Part shown: piece by piece, positions 7,484 through 17,119 of the stretch
Layout: every line of letters begins with the position of its first letter
Numbering within the stretch: position 1 is the stretch's first letter
NCBI RefSeq assembly: GCF_020621385.1
Contig: NZ_JAESVA010000020.1
Span: forward strand, 1-34,967
DNA: 34,967 nucleotides
Reading direction: 5' to 3'
Source of the DNA: Acidisoma cellulosilyticum
GTDB taxonomy: Bacteria; Pseudomonadota; Alphaproteobacteria; Acetobacterales; Acetobacteraceae
Program-made: the position numbers and the translations under genes
Notes under the pieces: model-generated
What the model was told of the DNA's origin: nothing
Seen by the model: the letters and a program-made list of their open reading frames with translations, nothing else
Databases searched by the model: none

Positions 7484-8047
7484 ATGTTCGAGCTCAAGCC
7501 CGTCGAGATGACGCCGCGAGGATCGAAATTATGGATGCTCAGAGTCCGAATAATTCGAGAACCCCCTGAGATGCAGGGGCGCGCTCTTACGGAAGCCCAG
7601 ATCGGGCGCTTCCTTCAGCACCTTTCGATCACCGCGAACATTTCCGCGTCGGCGCATGCCGCGCACGCGTCTCGCTCGACCGTCTATGCTCGCCGCAAGT
7701 CAGATTCTGACTTCCGAATTTGTTGGGACGATGCGCTTGAGGAGGCCCTCGATGCACTTGAGGCCGAGGCACGGCGCCGGGCGTTCGTCGGTTACGACGA
7801 GTATGTGACGTGCAAGGATGGCCTTATCTACGACGCCGAAGGCAACGTCGTGACGCAGCGTCGCTACAGCGATAGTCTCATGAAACTGCTTCTGGGCGCT
7901 TGTCGCCCCGAGGGGTTTCGCCATCGGCTGTCTGCTGAGTCCAATGGGCTGGACGGCAAAACCTCAGGCCCCGCGATAATGAACATGATGATCGGCGCAC
8001 CCTTATTGGTAGCCGGAAAACTCAGCTTTCACTGCCCGTCGCGATGA
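7484..8047 (+). CDS. Small-terminase-like phage protein
   Basis: About 187 residues from ATG 7484; TTG 7472 and a later ATG before QGRALTEAQIG are alternatives. The centre reads FLQHLSITANISASAHAAHA then SRSTVYARRKSDSDFRICWD. This is the helix-turn-helix plus acidic DALEEALDALEAEARRR pattern of small-terminase-like proteins found in alphaproteobacterial prophages, followed by RRYSDSLMKLLLGACRPE. In phages these bind the packaging site. The last 30 residues (MNMMIGAPLLVAGKLS) are hydrophobic and not family-like, so a 3' lesion is possible. No large terminase gene is present in the window. Confidence 0.75.
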   Translation: MFELKPVEMTPRGSKLWMLRVRIIREPPEMQGRALTEAQIGRFLQHLSITANISASAHAAHASRSTVYARRKSDSDFRICWDDALEEALDALEAEARRRAFVGYDEYVTCKDGLIYDAEGNVVTQRRYSDSLMKLLLGACRPEGFRHRLSAESNGLDGKTSGPAIMNMMIGAPLLVAGKLSFHCPSR

Positions 8048-8066
8048 CGACGCATAGGAACAGACA

Positions 8067-10526
8067 ATGGCAACTTTCACCGCTTCCCCGATCACCAGCC
8101 CCGCGCCCACTGTCCAGTATGATCTGCCAAGTGATCTTTTGAATGCCCAAACGATCCAGCAAAACAATAACGCTCTCACGACGCAGGCTCAGCAAATCGC
8201 TGACATGCGGCAAGAGGTAAACCTGCGGCCCGGCATTGCCAGCGGTGATATGAATGCCCTCAGCCAATTGAACGCTATCGACCCCACCTTAGCTACGAAT
8301 GCGCGCACGAATATCGTTGCCGATCAGCAGATGCCGTACGCCGTCGCAACGAGCCGCATCGCGCTACTGGGCAAGGTTTCTCAGGGTCTTCTAGCCGTTG
8401 ACCCAGCCGACCGTCCGGCCGCCTATCAGACGGCGCGTGCGCAGCTCGGCCCGCTCGGCGCGTCGCTGCCGGAAGACTATCCCGGTGACGGCCCAACAAA
8501 ACAGATGGCATTTGCGGGCCTGAATTCCGGGGACGCGGTCAATTATCTGAAGGGCATGATTGTGTCTGGCCCGACCTCGTCCGGAGGTGCAACGCCTGCC
8601 GCAGCCCCTACTTCTGGCTTGAATGCTCTTACGGCCTATGCCGGTGCCATCGGCAGCGCGGAAAGCGGCGGCAATCCAAACGCGACCAGCACGACATCGT
8701 CGGCGGTTGGGGCCGATCAGTTCTTGGCCGGGACGTGGGAACAGGAACTGGCAACCCATCGCCCCGATTTGGTGGCTGGAAAGACCCAGGCGCAGATCCT
8801 CGCGATGCGGAACGATCCGAACCTTTCGGCCGAAATCACGAACGACTATGCGCAGGATAATTCGTCGGTGTTGGGTCAGCACAGCATCCCAATCACGCCG
8901 GCATCCCTCGCCGTCGCCCATCACTTTGGGCCGCAGGGGGCGGTTGATCTCTATGCGGCCGAGAACAACAACCCGAATACGCCGATGACATCGATCGTTT
9001 CCTCGGCCGTCATCAAGGCAAACCCCAGCCTAGCGAACCAGACGGTGGGGACTGTTCTGGGTAGCATCCGGACGCAGATGGCGGGCGTCACTCAGCCGCC
9101 GAACACTCTTATCGCCAGCATGCCGACTGCGTCTGGGCCGCCCCCCGCGCAGGGGGCTTCGCTGCCGCCGACGATAGCGCCAGGCTCTCCTGATGACACC
9201 AGCTCAGGTCAGGGGTCGAGTTCGGGGGCGACTACGTCCTACACGCCACCGGTCGCTCCCGGTGCTGGAACAGCCCAGCCTCTTCCCGCGTCGACACCGA
9301 CAGGAATTCCGGCCGGGATCACGCCTCTGCTCCATGGCGACGGCAGCCCGGCCGTTGCGCCCAATCAACCGGGCTATCAGCTCGGGAAGGACGCGGGCGG
9401 CAATCTCGTGTCGTTCCCGATGCCGCGCGGCCCAGCCGACCCGGCCGTTGTGGCTCAGCAAGCGCAGACTAAGGCGGCAGCAGATGCCGGATACCAGATA
9501 GTCAACGGTCAATGGGTGGCGATCCCCGGTGGCCCCGCTGATGCGTCTGTCATAGCGCGGAATAAGGGCGCAGCGGCTCAAGCGACCGCGGCAGCGGACG
9601 GCCCAATCCCAGGGGGCGCGGCTGTCGCTCCTCCGCAACAACCAGGAGGCGGACCTTTCCCCCTGCCACCGACCGACCCTTACGCAGGTCAGAACAACAA
9701 CGCGGCCTTGGCCAAGAGGATGAACGATGACCGGACAGCAGCGAACGATGTTGTCGCGGCAGACGCTCCGATCATCCAAAGGAATGTGGATTCCATCCAA
9801 CAATTGCAGCAGTTCCGGCAGTTGAATAGCCAGAACACTACGGGGCCGAATGCCGAAAATGTTACTAACTGGGCTGCTCGTGCCGTAGCGCCTGGCTGGT
9901 TCGGCAGCAACCACGACTATGCGACCATGGATAAAATCACTGCTCAGCAGCAGGTCTCTAACCTGCCGACCACCTTCAGCAGAATTGATTTGCCAATAAT
10001 CAAAGCCTCTCAGGCTGCCCAGGTTGGAACAAACAAGCCAAGGGAAACCAATGAGAGCGTTGAAAACACTCAGATCGCAGGTGCGCAGCGCGACATCGCT
10101 CTTCGCACGGCCCGCGCTCAGTGGGTGCAGCAATACGGCACCCTTAGTGGGTTTCAGCAACTGTGGAATGATTACAACGACCATGTGCCGACCCTTGCGT
10201 GGGGCACTTCGCCGGGGTCGATTGTCGTAGCAACCGGTCAGCCGTCGTTTCAAGCTTGGACAACAGCTCGGGCTCCCGGTGGGCGGTATAATCCGGCGTT
10301 GGCTTCTGTTCCTGACAGCCAGTTGCAGGGCGCTCAGCAACCGCAACAGCCTCAGCCGCAACAGGGACAGCCGCCGCAGATGCAGCAGGCAGCATCCCAG
10401 CCGCAGCCTGGAACATCTCGGCGCCCCGGAGCCGTCTATCACGTCGCAAGCGCGGCCGATTACGCCAGCGTTCCTGCTGGATCTCAATATGTCTCGCCGG
10501 ATGGCGTTATGAGGGTGAAGCAGTAA
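8067..10526 (+). CDS. Virion-type protein with lytic transglycosylase domain
   Basis: 819 residues. Residues about 190-330 are an SLT lysozyme-like domain: AIGSAESGGNPNA with the presumed catalytic Glu199, then SSAVGADQFLAGTWEQEL and LAVAHHFGPQGAVDLYAA. It would cut peptidoglycan. The rest is low-complexity Pro/Gln/Ala/Gly sequence with repeats such as GGPADASVIA and PQQPQPQQGQPPQ, plus a helical stretch near 590-700. This build is typical of phage ejection or tail-associated proteins that open the cell wall during DNA entry. There is no signal peptide. Its stop overlaps the next ATG by one base (TAATG), so the two are coupled. Confidence 0.85.
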   Translation: MATFTASPITSPAPTVQYDLPSDLLNAQTIQQNNNALTTQAQQIADMRQEVNLRPGIASGDMNALSQLNAIDPTLATNARTNIVADQQMPYAVATSRIALLGKVSQGLLAVDPADRPAAYQTARAQLGPLGASLPEDYPGDGPTKQMAFAGLNSGDAVNYLKGMIVSGPTSSGGATPAAAPTSGLNALTAYAGAIGSAESGGNPNATSTTSSAVGADQFLAGTWEQELATHRPDLVAGKTQAQILAMRNDPNLSAEITNDYAQDNSSVLGQHSIPITPASLAVAHHFGPQGAVDLYAAENNNPNTPMTSIVSSAVIKANPSLANQTVGTVLGSIRTQMAGVTQPPNTLIASMPTASGPPPAQGASLPPTIAPGSPDDTSSGQGSSSGATTSYTPPVAPGAGTAQPLPASTPTGIPAGITPLLHGDGSPAVAPNQPGYQLGKDAGGNLVSFPMPRGPADPAVVAQQAQTKAAADAGYQIVNGQWVAIPGGPADASVIARNKGAAAQATAAADGPIPGGAAVAPPQQPGGGPFPLPPTDPYAGQNNNAALAKRMNDDRTAANDVVAADAPIIQRNVDSIQQLQQFRQLNSQNTTGPNAENVTNWAARAVAPGWFGSNHDYATMDKITAQQQVSNLPTTFSRIDLPIIKASQAAQVGTNKPRETNESVENTQIAGAQRDIALRTARAQWVQQYGTLSGFQQLWNDYNDHVPTLAWGTSPGSIVVATGQPSFQAWTTARAPGGRYNPALASVPDSQLQGAQQPQQPQPQQGQPPQMQQAASQPQPGTSRRPGAVYHVASAADYASVPAGSQYVSPDGVMRVKQ

Positions 10527-13500
10527 TGGCCGACGCATCGCAGCCCTGGCTGAATGATCCCATTGTTTCGCAGCCGTCGCCCGCAGCCGTGGCCGCCGCT
10601 CAGCCCTGGTTGAAAGACCCCGTCGTTTCGCAACCGCCCCCGGCGCCGCAACAGGCCGACGTTCCGGTGATCGACGTGGGCGGCTCGGCCAACGCGCCTA
10701 TCGGCCAACCTGGATCCGGCTATGCGCTGTCGAATGTCGGTGGCGGTGGCGGGAATGTAGGGACTGCCGCGACGGTTCCTGCTCAGCCGCCTGCAGCGTC
10801 CCCCGCGCCCCCTCAGGGTCTGCCACAGCAGGCGTCTATACCCGTCACGCAGGCACCTGCCACAGCAGCGTCACCGATTCCTCCCCAGCAAGCTCCGGTG
10901 ATTTCTAATCCGCTGGTTCGCCCTTACCCCGCGCCTCCAATTCAAGCGGGGAGCGCCCAATCTTCTGTCGTGCCGGGAGTGCCTGGGCCGCAGCTTATTG
11001 CGCCTCAGCAGCCGGGCTCGCAGACACCTGGGCCCATGCTCATCGGCGGCAGCCCCGCACAACCGCCGCAGCAACCGCAGGGCGGTGCGCTGCAGGATGC
11101 GTCAGATGCCGCGTTCGCCAGCCTTGATAAGATCCCCGGCGTTGATGAGGTTGGGGCGGCGACGGATGCCGCTCTCGGCTATCTGGTTGGCCAGGGTAGC
11201 CAGGCGCAGACCTTCGGCCAGCGCTATCAGGAAAACCTGCAGGCCAATCTTGCCCGGTTGAACTCGATCCCGGCCATCATCCGCGTGCCCGCTGAGATAG
11301 CTGGCAATGTCGGGGCAGCAATAGCGGGCGGGGGCGTTGTTGGTGTCGGCGCCGATGCGCTGGCAAGCGCGGTCCCGGCCGTCGCGCCCACGCTCAACGC
11401 GCTGTCGAGCCTGCCGGCGCTCATTCGCTATGCCGGCGCAGGTGCCGTTCAGGGCGCGGCGCAAGGGGCATCGGACGCTCCGACGAATGCTGACATCGTG
11501 CCGAATGCGCTGACAGGTTTCTTGCTCGGTGGCACGGCTGGTGCGGCGCTTCCCGCTGTCGGCAGCACGGTTGGAGGCGCGGCGCGCGCCGTGGGTGCAT
11601 ATGCGGCCCCGATGCTTGGCCGCTCCAATGCGCTGACCGACGCTGCCGGCAATATAGTTCTTGGCCAGTCCGGCCAACCCGTCATGGCTACGGCCAATCA
11701 AGCGCAAATGGCCGGTCGCCAGATCATCAATGCAGCCGATGACCCGGATGCGGTGCGCTCGGCACTTGCCGGCGGCCCGAACGAGATCGTGCCAGGCTCG
11801 ACGCCGACAACATTTCAGCAGACCGGCGACATGGGTCTCGGTGGCCTTGAACGTGCGGTCGCCACCCGCAGCCGGGGTAAATTCAACCAGACGGTCGCCA
11901 ACCAGAACAGCGCGCGCCTCGCGTCGCTCCAGCAGATGCGCGGAACCGGCGATCCCGATAAGGTTCGGGCCGTCGTCCGTGCTCATCTCGATGCCATCGA
12001 CAAGACCGTGTCGGACCTCCAAGCACAGGCACCCTCTGCAAGTGCTCGTGTGGCTCAGGCAGGTGATGCGCAGATCGGGAGCGCTCGCGGCGCAGCCGAC
12101 CAAGCGAATGCGGGTCTTGGCGGCCAGCAGACGCCCGAAACCTATGGTGCCGCCATGCGCGCACAGCCCAATGCCGCGGAACTGGCCGGCCGGGAACAGG
12201 AGACGGCGCTGTGGAATGCCGTCGATCCTGAGGGCAAACTGGTCATGGACGTGACACCAATCCGCAAGGAGGCGAAAGCGATCCAGGATGAGCACACCAA
12301 ATCGGCGGCGCCACTCAGCAGCGCGGAAAAACAGATCTTTGGTGTCGCGGCGTCTTACCGTGCGGGTGAAAAATTCAAGGAAGTCAGCGATTTGCGGCAG
12401 AACATCAATGCCGCGATCGCCCGCGAACTGGAGCACGGTCGCACGCCTGCCTATGCCCGCTTGTCCCGCTTCAAGAAAGCTGTCGACAATGCTATCGATA
12501 GCGCCGTTGAACGCCATGCGCAGCGCGAGGCTCAGGCGGTTGCCGAAGGCCGGATGCAGCCGGGCAATACTATCGCGGCAAGGTTGCAGCGGGAGAATGA
12601 TGCACATGCCACCCGCGCCTCGAATACATCCGGACGCCAAGGGCAAGGAAGCAGTGGCGCAATCCCTGGCGCAGGTGGCGCCAGAGAAACAGATAGAGTT
12701 TTTGGCGGGCGTGGAACAGCGAGCCAGGGCGCGGGGCGACCAGGAGATGCTGGACGCCATCCGGGATTGGCGGCTGGATCAGCAGCTCAACGGCCCGGTC
12801 CCTCCCTCCTCACCTTTCTGACGCAGCGCGGCGGCGTCAACGACCCGGGCGGTGATCTCGCTGCCATGGATGCCGGCCTGCAGCGCGTTGGCTTCGCGCG
12901 TCGTAATGGCGGCCTCTCCCTCGACTATGCGCGTGAGGCGGCTGAAGAAGCCGGCTATCTAAAGCCCGGCTCCTCCACGAATGATCTGCTGGAAGCGATC
13001 CGCACCGAGCTGTCTGGGCGCAGGGTCTATCCGCCTGAGCAACAGGCGGCTCTCGACTTGGCGACGCAGGCCTCCCGCGAATCCGACCAGCATTCGGATG
13101 CGATGATCGGCGCCCGCGAGGATGTCCGCATGGCGGCAGACCATACCGGCATCAGGTTGACGCCGGCCGAAACTGACCATGCGACCGATCTGGTGATGCG
13201 TGGCATGCACCCCTATGACGCGATCGATCATGCTGTGCGCTACGGCGACCAGGCGGCACTGACACGCGACACATCGCTGCAGCAGATGGGACCGGCGGGT
13301 GTGAAGCCCGGTGCTGAGCAGGGGTTGCTTGCGATGCGCGAACCGCCGGGCGATTTCGATGGTGCCCCACAGGTGAATTTCGATGCTGATGCAGCCGGCC
13401 GTCTCCGCAGCGCCGTCGATTTCAGCAATGCGCATCATCAGCGTTTCATGGTGGGCTCCGTTGGCGACATGCTGCGCCGCAGCCCGCAGGGCGGTTTCTC

Positions 13501-14701
13501 AAGATCCGACGCCAGCGTGCCTCAAGGCATCCTGAAGCCTGGCGCCAGAGGGCGCGAAGCTCTGAACGCCTATGACGCTGCCGGCGGCGATATGACGGCC
13601 GCTCGCGACGCTCTCGCCATGCACGCGCGCCTGAACGCCATCAAGCCAGATGGTTCCCTTAATCCGGGTGCTCTTTCCCGTTTCCGCCGCAATTACGGGC
13701 GCGCGTTGTCTCACCCTGCCATGCAGCCGCTCAACCAGGCGCTTCAGACAGCTGAAGGCGCAGAGCGTGCGGTAGGTGAAGCAGCCACGCGGGCAAAGGA
13801 AGCTGTCATTGCCCATGACCAACAGGCGGCCGCACAGATCCTCGCCGCCAAGCAGGTTGGCAGCCAGTATCGCGCATCGGTCGCCGGCCGGTTCGAGCGA
13901 GCCAATGCGCCCGATGATGTCGTGCGCCAGATCGGCGCGCTATTCGGAACACGCAATTCAACCAGCCAGTTCGCTGACCTCGCGCGCCTGACCAAGGGCA
14001 ACAAAGCCGCAACCGATGGCGTCCGCCGAGCCATCGTGCAGCATATGGAGACGCATCTTATTTCCAACACCGAGGCCGGCACTTCAGGCCAGGGGAGGAT
14101 CGCGGCGAACTCCTTTCAAGATTTCATGCGGCAGAACCAATCGGCCCTGCGTCAATTTTTTACCGAAAACGAAGTCAACACGATGGATCTCCTCGGCAAG
14201 GACATCCAACGGTCCCTTCGTTCCCGCGATGCCATTCGCCTGGCCGGAGAGTCGAACACGCCCGGCGATCAGGCCGATGAGATGAAGTTCACCCTCGCCA
14301 AGCGCATTGGTAAGGCTATCGCTGCTCAGACCTTCGCCACAGGTGGCACTCTCGGCATCATGGGTGGCGAGGGCAACGCCCTGACAGGCATCATGGTTGG
14401 AACGAGCGCCGCCATCGCGCGGGACGTGATGGAGTCTTTTCGCAACGCCGGTCTCCGCAGGGTCGATGATCTGGTAACCGAGGCGATGCTTCACCCCGAA
14501 GTAGCGCGCATCCTCATGTCGAAGGTCACACCCGAGACCGAGCCACGCATCCTTCGCGCGCTCTCTCATGCTGTCACGCGCGCCGCGGCCGTAAACTTCG
14601 CGGGTCAGGCCAACGAGACGGGATACAATGCTCCTGCCCCTGATGCCGGATGGGTTCCGCCTGCGGAGCAAATGAATGCGCTGTCGTCGCTTACGCGATG
14701 A
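10526..14701 (+). CDS. Very large phage structural/ejection-type protein
   Basis: 1391 residues. The N-terminus has a 20-residue tandem repeat, QPWLNDPIVSQP at 6-17 and QPWLKDPVVSQP at 26-37, then a long Pro/Gln linker. Around 230-370 is a Gly/Ala-rich hydrophobic region (IAGGGVVGVGADALASAVPA) that could contact membrane. A helical coiled section follows. From about 765 comes LLTFLTQRGGVNDPGG then SLDYAREAAEEAGYL, a motif of large polyvalent phage proteins, with a long helical C-terminus. It pairs with the transglycosylase gene as in phage internal-virion modules. Around residues 690-765 this frame looks like shadow sequence while another frame looks coding (see 12597-12821), so the ORF may be two genes or carry compensating frameshifts. 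Confidence 0.8.
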   Translation: MADASQPWLNDPIVSQPSPAAVAAAQPWLKDPVVSQPPPAPQQADVPVIDVGGSANAPIGQPGSGYALSNVGGGGGNVGTAATVPAQPPAASPAPPQGLPQQASIPVTQAPATAASPIPPQQAPVISNPLVRPYPAPPIQAGSAQSSVVPGVPGPQLIAPQQPGSQTPGPMLIGGSPAQPPQQPQGGALQDASDAAFASLDKIPGVDEVGAATDAALGYLVGQGSQAQTFGQRYQENLQANLARLNSIPAIIRVPAEIAGNVGAAIAGGGVVGVGADALASAVPAVAPTLNALSSLPALIRYAGAGAVQGAAQGASDAPTNADIVPNALTGFLLGGTAGAALPAVGSTVGGAARAVGAYAAPMLGRSNALTDAAGNIVLGQSGQPVMATANQAQMAGRQIINAADDPDAVRSALAGGPNEIVPGSTPTTFQQTGDMGLGGLERAVATRSRGKFNQTVANQNSARLASLQQMRGTGDPDKVRAVVRAHLDAIDKTVSDLQAQAPSASARVAQAGDAQIGSARGAADQANAGLGGQQTPETYGAAMRAQPNAAELAGREQETALWNAVDPEGKLVMDVTPIRKEAKAIQDEHTKSAAPLSSAEKQIFGVAASYRAGEKFKEVSDLRQNINAAIARELEHGRTPAYARLSRFKKAVDNAIDSAVERHAQREAQAVAEGRMQPGNTIAARLQRENDAHATRASNTSGRQGQGSSGAIPGAGGARETDRVFGGRGTASQGAGRPGDAGRHPGLAAGSAAQRPGPSLLTFLTQRGGVNDPGGDLAAMDAGLQRVGFARRNGGLSLDYAREAAEEAGYLKPGSSTNDLLEAIRTELSGRRVYPPEQQAALDLATQASRESDQHSDAMIGAREDVRMAADHTGIRLTPAETDHATDLVMRGMHPYDAIDHAVRYGDQAALTRDTSLQQMGPAGVKPGAEQGLLAMREPPGDFDGAPQVNFDADAAGRLRSAVDFSNAHHQRFMVGSVGDMLRRSPQGGFSRSDASVPQGILKPGARGREALNAYDAAGGDMTAARDALAMHARLNAIKPDGSLNPGALSRFRRNYGRALSHPAMQPLNQALQTAEGAERAVGEAATRAKEAVIAHDQQAAAQILAAKQVGSQYRASVAGRFERANAPDDVVRQIGALFGTRNSTSQFADLARLTKGNKAATDGVRRAIVQHMETHLISNTEAGTSGQGRIAANSFQDFMRQNQSALRQFFTENEVNTMDLLGKDIQRSLRSRDAIRLAGESNTPGDQADEMKFTLAKRIGKAIAAQTFATGGTLGIMGGEGNALTGIMVGTSAAIARDVMESFRNAGLRRVDDLVTEAMLHPEVARILMSKVTPETEPRILRALSHAVTRAAAVNFAGQANETGYNAPAPDAGWVPPAEQMNALSSLTR
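12597..12821 (+). CDS. Nested gene in alternative frame within the large structural ORF
   Basis: A 74-residue frame, +1 relative to the 1391-residue ORF, opening with two ATGs (12597, 12600) just after GGGAG at 12591-12595. It reads PDAKGKEAVAQSLAQVAPEK then FLAGVEQRARARGDQEMLDA, a normal charged helical protein. The surrounding frame there is Gly/Arg/Ser-rich filler. The frame stops at 12821, where the long frame resumes as LLTFLTQRGG. Either it is a genuine overlapping gene or two indels displaced the frame. The sequence alone does not decide. Confidence 0.5.
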   Translation: MMHMPPAPRIHPDAKGKEAVAQSLAQVAPEKQIEFLAGVEQRARARGDQEMLDAIRDWRLDQQLNGPVPPSSPF

Positions 14702-15023
14702 ACGGGTTGCCCGTTCTGACCTAACCGTTTCCCGGCCGCGGGGTCGTCTTCATGCGGCTTGTCCCACCCACGGGGGAGATCAACGCCTTAGCGAGACTGG
14801 TATTCTGACCGAACGCACGGGATACCAACGCAATCGGTTGTTCGTCGCGACGGAAGCTCTATCGGTCATCAATCGACCGTTCGGGGAGCCGCATGTTTTT
14901 CCAGCCGGCTAATTGCCCTTTCGCTTCTCTCGTTCGCATCATCGAGAGACACCTCGGCGACCTAATCGGAAGATTACTAAGGGGAAGGGTGCCGGGGGAA
15001 GCGTAACAGCTTTCCCCCACCCT
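14701..15023. terminator. Hairpins after the phage module
   Basis: AACGGG, TTG, CCCGTT at 14701-14715 forms a short perfect hairpin directly after the structural gene's stop and is the likely terminator. A larger stem at 14986-15023 pairs AGGGTG(CC)GGGGGAAGC with GCTTTCCCCCACCCT around GTAACA. The remaining stretch to 15207 shows no convincing gene. A minus-strand frame at 15080-14859 exists but lacks coding character. Confidence 0.45.
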
Positions 15024-15207
15024 GAGAGAGCCGCCTGAAGGCCCAGTCACCTCATAGATGTAGCGGCGCGTTTCAACCACGGCAGCCTCACCATCAATTT
15101 CATGTTAATCTTGAAATGAATAGCGTAACGTCCGGTGCAGAGGCCGGAGTTATTGGAGGATACCGTTTGATTACGATCGTCGCCTCCCGGGCGCAGGTTC
15201 GCGCATC

Positions 15208-16998
15208 ATGACCGTCATCTCCAGCGCGACAACCATCAGCACCACCCAGACCGGCGATACAGTGGTCTCTGGCGGCACCTTGACGGTGGCCAGCGGCGGC
15301 GCAGCCGTCACCACCACCGTCAGCAGCAGCGGCGCTCTGGTGCTGCAGGCCGGCGGGACTGCGAGCAACACTGTCGTCAGCAATGGCGGTCTGCTTTTAG
15401 GATCCGGCATCGACTCTGCGACCACTGTCAATTCCGGCGGCCACGACTACGTCTTCGCCGGCGGCGTCGCACGGGGGACCATCCTCAATTCCGGCTCGGT
15501 CCAATTTGTCTTGTATGGCGGCGCGGCAAGCGGCGCGACGCTGGTCAGCGGCGGCGAGCAATTCATATTCTCCAGCGGCGTCGCAAGCGGGACTATCGTC
15601 AGTAATGGCTCCTTTGAACTGGTGGAGCTGGGTGGCGTCACGAGCGGTGGCGTGTTGAGTTCCGGCGGCCTACTCGGGACCTCCGGGCGCGCCGTCGGCG
15701 TTACAGATAGCGGCATCCTGGAGGTCCTCGGCGGCGGGACTGCGAGCCACACGATTGTAGCAGCCGGCGGCTCTGAAATTGTCACCCTCAACGGCAATTC
15801 CATCAGCACGACCATCGACCGCGGCGGCACGCAAGTCGTTGCTGCAGGCACTTCGTTTGGCGCGATCGTCAACAGCGGCGGCTTTGAAGTGGTCGCCGCC
15901 GCCGGATCGGCGACGAGCGCCACAGTCAACGCTGGGGGGGTGCTGGAGATTGTCATCGGCTCCTCGCTCGACACCGTGGTGAACGGCGGCCTGGAATTTG
16001 TCGGGTCAAGCAGCCTGTCGGTCAGCGCCACGATCGGCGCCGGCGGCGTCGAGGTGGTGCAATCGGACGGCGCCGCCCGCGCCACCACCATCGCCGGCGG
16101 CGTGCTGGAGCTGGAGCCCGGCGCAATCACCAGCGGCGGTGTGCTATTCACCGGCAGCGGTGGAGTAATGAAGGTTGACGGCGCCAGCGCCATCCCAGCC
16201 TCCAGCGCCGTTCTGTCCGGCTTCGCGCCCGGCGAGAGCATCAATCTCGCCTTCGTCACCTCCGCCGCGGATGACAGCTTTACCGCCGCCGGCGATACGC
16301 TCACCGTCACAGCAGGTGGCACGAGCTACGTCTTCACGGTCGATGGCGCGGGGGATGAGAGCTTCCAATTGAGTGCCGCGACCGACGGCAGCCTGATCGT
16401 GGAGGCGGCTGTCTGCTACTATCCCGGCACGGGCATCCGTACGCCATCCGGCGATGTCGCTGTCGAAAGCTTGAAGATCGCCGACGATCTCGTCCTCGCG
16501 GATGGCCGTGTGATGCCTGTGCGCTGGATCGGCCGGAACACCGTCTCGACCCGCTTCGCCGATCCCCTGCGGGTCTCGCCGATTCGCATCAAGGCCGATG
16601 CTCTGGCGGACGGCCTGCCCGGGCGCGATCTTCTCGTGTCACCTCAGCATGCGGTGCGGATCGATGCGATTTTGATCCAGGCGGGCGCCCTGGTGAACGG
16701 CCTCTCGATCATTCGGGAAAGCGACGTGCCCGAGACCTTCATCTATTACCATATCGAAATGCCAGAGCACGCGTTGATTCTGGCCGAGGGGGTGGCGGCG
16801 GAAAGCTTCGTCGATAATGTCAGCCGCATGGCCTTCGACAATTGGGACGAGCACGAGACGCTATATGGCGACGCGCCGATCACGGAGATGGCCAGCCCGC
16901 GTGCGCAGTCCCATCGCCAAGTGCCAGTCGAGATTCACGCGCGGCTGAACGAGCGCGCGGCTATGCTATTCGGCTCGGGGCGGTCGGTCGCGGCTTGA
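15208..16998 (+). CDS. Strand-loop-strand repeat protein with C-terminal Hint domain
   Basis: 596 residues. Residues 5-320 are tandem 18-20-residue strand-loop-strand repeats of the autotransporter passenger type (pattern TVVSNGGLL, SGGTAS.T.V), expected to form a beta-helix outside the cell. Residues about 405-560 are a Hedgehog/Intein (Hint_2) domain: CYYPGTGIRTPSGDVAVESL, MPVRWIGRNTVSTRFADPLR, then SPQHAV and IYYHIEMPEHALILAEGV. Hint domains can self-cleave or attach proteins at the Cys; the Cys in CYYPG is the candidate nucleophile. This architecture is common in Acetobacteraceae. There is no classical signal peptide at the N-terminus and no beta-barrel translocator. A 14-codon TTG frame behind GGAGGA (15156-15161) ends in ATGA over this start and may couple translation. 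Confidence 0.88.
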   Translation: MTVISSATTISTTQTGDTVVSGGTLTVASGGAAVTTTVSSSGALVLQAGGTASNTVVSNGGLLLGSGIDSATTVNSGGHDYVFAGGVARGTILNSGSVQFVLYGGAASGATLVSGGEQFIFSSGVASGTIVSNGSFELVELGGVTSGGVLSSGGLLGTSGRAVGVTDSGILEVLGGGTASHTIVAAGGSEIVTLNGNSISTTIDRGGTQVVAAGTSFGAIVNSGGFEVVAAAGSATSATVNAGGVLEIVIGSSLDTVVNGGLEFVGSSSLSVSATIGAGGVEVVQSDGAARATTIAGGVLELEPGAITSGGVLFTGSGGVMKVDGASAIPASSAVLSGFAPGESINLAFVTSAADDSFTAAGDTLTVTAGGTSYVFTVDGAGDESFQLSAATDGSLIVEAAVCYYPGTGIRTPSGDVAVESLKIADDLVLADGRVMPVRWIGRNTVSTRFADPLRVSPIRIKADALADGLPGRDLLVSPQHAVRIDAILIQAGALVNGLSIIRESDVPETFIYYHIEMPEHALILAEGVAAESFVDNVSRMAFDNWDEHETLYGDAPITEMASPRAQSHRQVPVEIHARLNERAAMLFGSGRSVAA

Positions 16999-17119
16999 TC
17001 CGCGCGACAAAGGCAACGCAATCTCAATAAAAGACCTGCCAAGGTCTGTACCCAATCAATCTCTTGAAAGCTGTTTAGGCCTGTGATTCAAACTCTACGG
17101 GTTCGGAGATTGGAGCAAG

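Noticed and set aside
9204-10538. Long 444-residue minus frame opposite the transglycosylase gene
   Set aside because: Arg/Leu/Ser-rich mirror of a GC-rich plus-strand gene; no domain, no ribosome site.
14859-15080. Minus-strand frame beginning VETRRYIYEVTGPSGG
   Set aside because: Looks protein-like for a few residues but starts at GTG just after a stop, has no ribosome site and covers a strong hairpin; left as noncoding.
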